Positions 63,453 to 64,000 of a DNA stretch of 64,000 bases are shown piece after piece. A program made the position numbers and the translations under genes. This stretch comes from Verrucomicrobiales bacterium (GTDB taxonomy: Bacteria > Verrucomicrobiota > Verrucomicrobiia > Verrucomicrobiales > DEV007). The stretch's first letter is position 1, and each line of letters begins with the position of its first letter. The stretch spans positions 49,696 to 113,695 of the forward strand of contig JAEUHH010000028.1 of the NCBI GenBank assembly GCA_016795505.1. Direction: 5' to 3'. The notes under the pieces were generated by a model, which saw nothing but the letters and a program-made list of their open reading frames with translations, searched no databases and had not been told where the DNA came from.

Positions 63453-64000
63453 TTATCCCACGGCCCGCACCTGCAAGTCGCGCAGCACCCGCAACTCGCC
63501 CCAGTCCGCGCCGCCCCGCAGCTTTCGGGCGCCCGTCGTTCGCTTTGGCCCGTAGCGCCAGCGATTTGACTCGAAGATCCCATTCACAAACTCGACCGAG
63601 CCGAAGATGGCCCCGTCGCAGAAATAGCGCACCCGGCAGCGGAGTATCTCCGGGATCGACAGTTGGCCCTCCCGCTTTTCCTCCGCCTCGATCTGTTCCG
63701 GGCTGAACCCGCGCCGCGCCCCGGTTCCCGCCTGGGCATCGGCCTCACGCTCCAGTCCCTTTCCGAACAACAGCATCCGATAGATTCCAGCCGTGCAATC
63801 CCATGTGATCTGGCGATTCACCCCATGGCTGGTATCTGCCAGGATCGCACACAGTCCCCGCCGCGCCGGTCGCCGTCCCGCCACCGCCTCGCCGTAGCCG
63901 CACCAGCCGTAGTCCTCGGGTCGAGTCACCAGGCCGGCTCGGACGGGATTCAGGTCGATGTAGGCAGCGATCGTCAGCAGCGCCCGCTCCGAGCCCTCGA
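63453..64000 (-). mobile_element. REP-associated tyrosine transposase (RAYT), 3' part only
   Basis: The gene runs off the right edge; about 182 codons are visible. The visible part begins EGSERALLTIAAYIDLNPVRAGLVTRPEDYGWCGYGEAVAG, which is the C-terminal signature of Y1/RAYT transposases (AYIDLNPVRAGLV ... PEDY.W). Then come GRRPARRGLC and a C-terminal region ending IFESNRWRYGPKRTTGARKLRGGADWGELRVLRDLQVRAVG. The HUH catalytic motif would lie off the edge. Such enzymes are associated with REP palindromes in other bacteria. Confidence 0.85.

Overview
This window looks like a chromosomal segment of a GC-rich, Gram-negative member of the Verrucomicrobiota. The clues are lipid A and O-antigen genes (lpxK, rfbB, rfbD), outer-membrane barrels, a Tat-exported DUF1501 protein paired with a DUF1549/DUF1553 CxxCH protein, and several secreted proteins of the type seen in Verrucomicrobiae. 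No rRNA, tRNA, CRISPR array or prophage was recognised. Most of the window is housekeeping sequence in short operons on both strands, and no intergenic gap exceeds about 300 bases.

Layout. 1-9.4 kb: a partial membrane protein with a partner, RNase PH, LpxK, a phosphoesterase, LysS, a class IV aminotransferase, a pseudopilin, a secreted Gly-rich protein and an SGNH hydrolase. 9.4-15.6 kb: dTDP-rhamnose genes, TrkH/TrkA potassium uptake and an AEC transporter. 15.6-22.5 kb: an Ala-rich lipoprotein, LeuC/LeuD, PriA, a nucleotidyltransferase pair and a porin. 22.6-30 kb: an operon for carboxylating guanidine or urea (biotin carboxylase/carboxyltransferase, two DUF1989 proteins, allophanate hydrolase) headed by a NikR-like regulator. 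30-37.8 kb: a TPR-glycosyltransferase, FolA/ThyA, an ArfB-like factor, a repetitive SH3-like secreted protein, HolA and a half-size TauE. 38-43.2 kb: a metal ABC importer with an outer-membrane protein gene inside the operon and a permease fused to a DtxR-like domain. 43.2-49.4 kb: a RelE-like protein, a class V aminotransferase, a murein amidase, a PfkB kinase, ThiE and AccC/AccB. 49.5-64 kb: two DUF1501 genes, PNP, PanE, a PAS protein with a degenerate kinase end, a LysR regulator, a double-psi-barrel-like protein, NadB, PanC, a DUF1549 protein and the 3' part of a REP-associated tyrosine transposase (RAYT).

The most unusual signal is a dispersed repeat made of 22-bp units with a core of AACAGGGT or its complement and GATC-like ends. 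Units occur in strictly phased pairs or triplets at eight places, about 5-11 kb apart. Some copies are intergenic, some provide a start or stop codon, and three lie inside intact genes (allophanate hydrolase, the PAS protein, panC). The RAYT fragment at the right edge is a possible but unproven mobiliser.

The second main signal is the guanidine/urea operon. Its NikR-family regulator appears, by manual alignment, to have lost most nickel ligands. The third is the metal importer, with a DtxR-like palindrome just upstream and a permease-regulator fusion.
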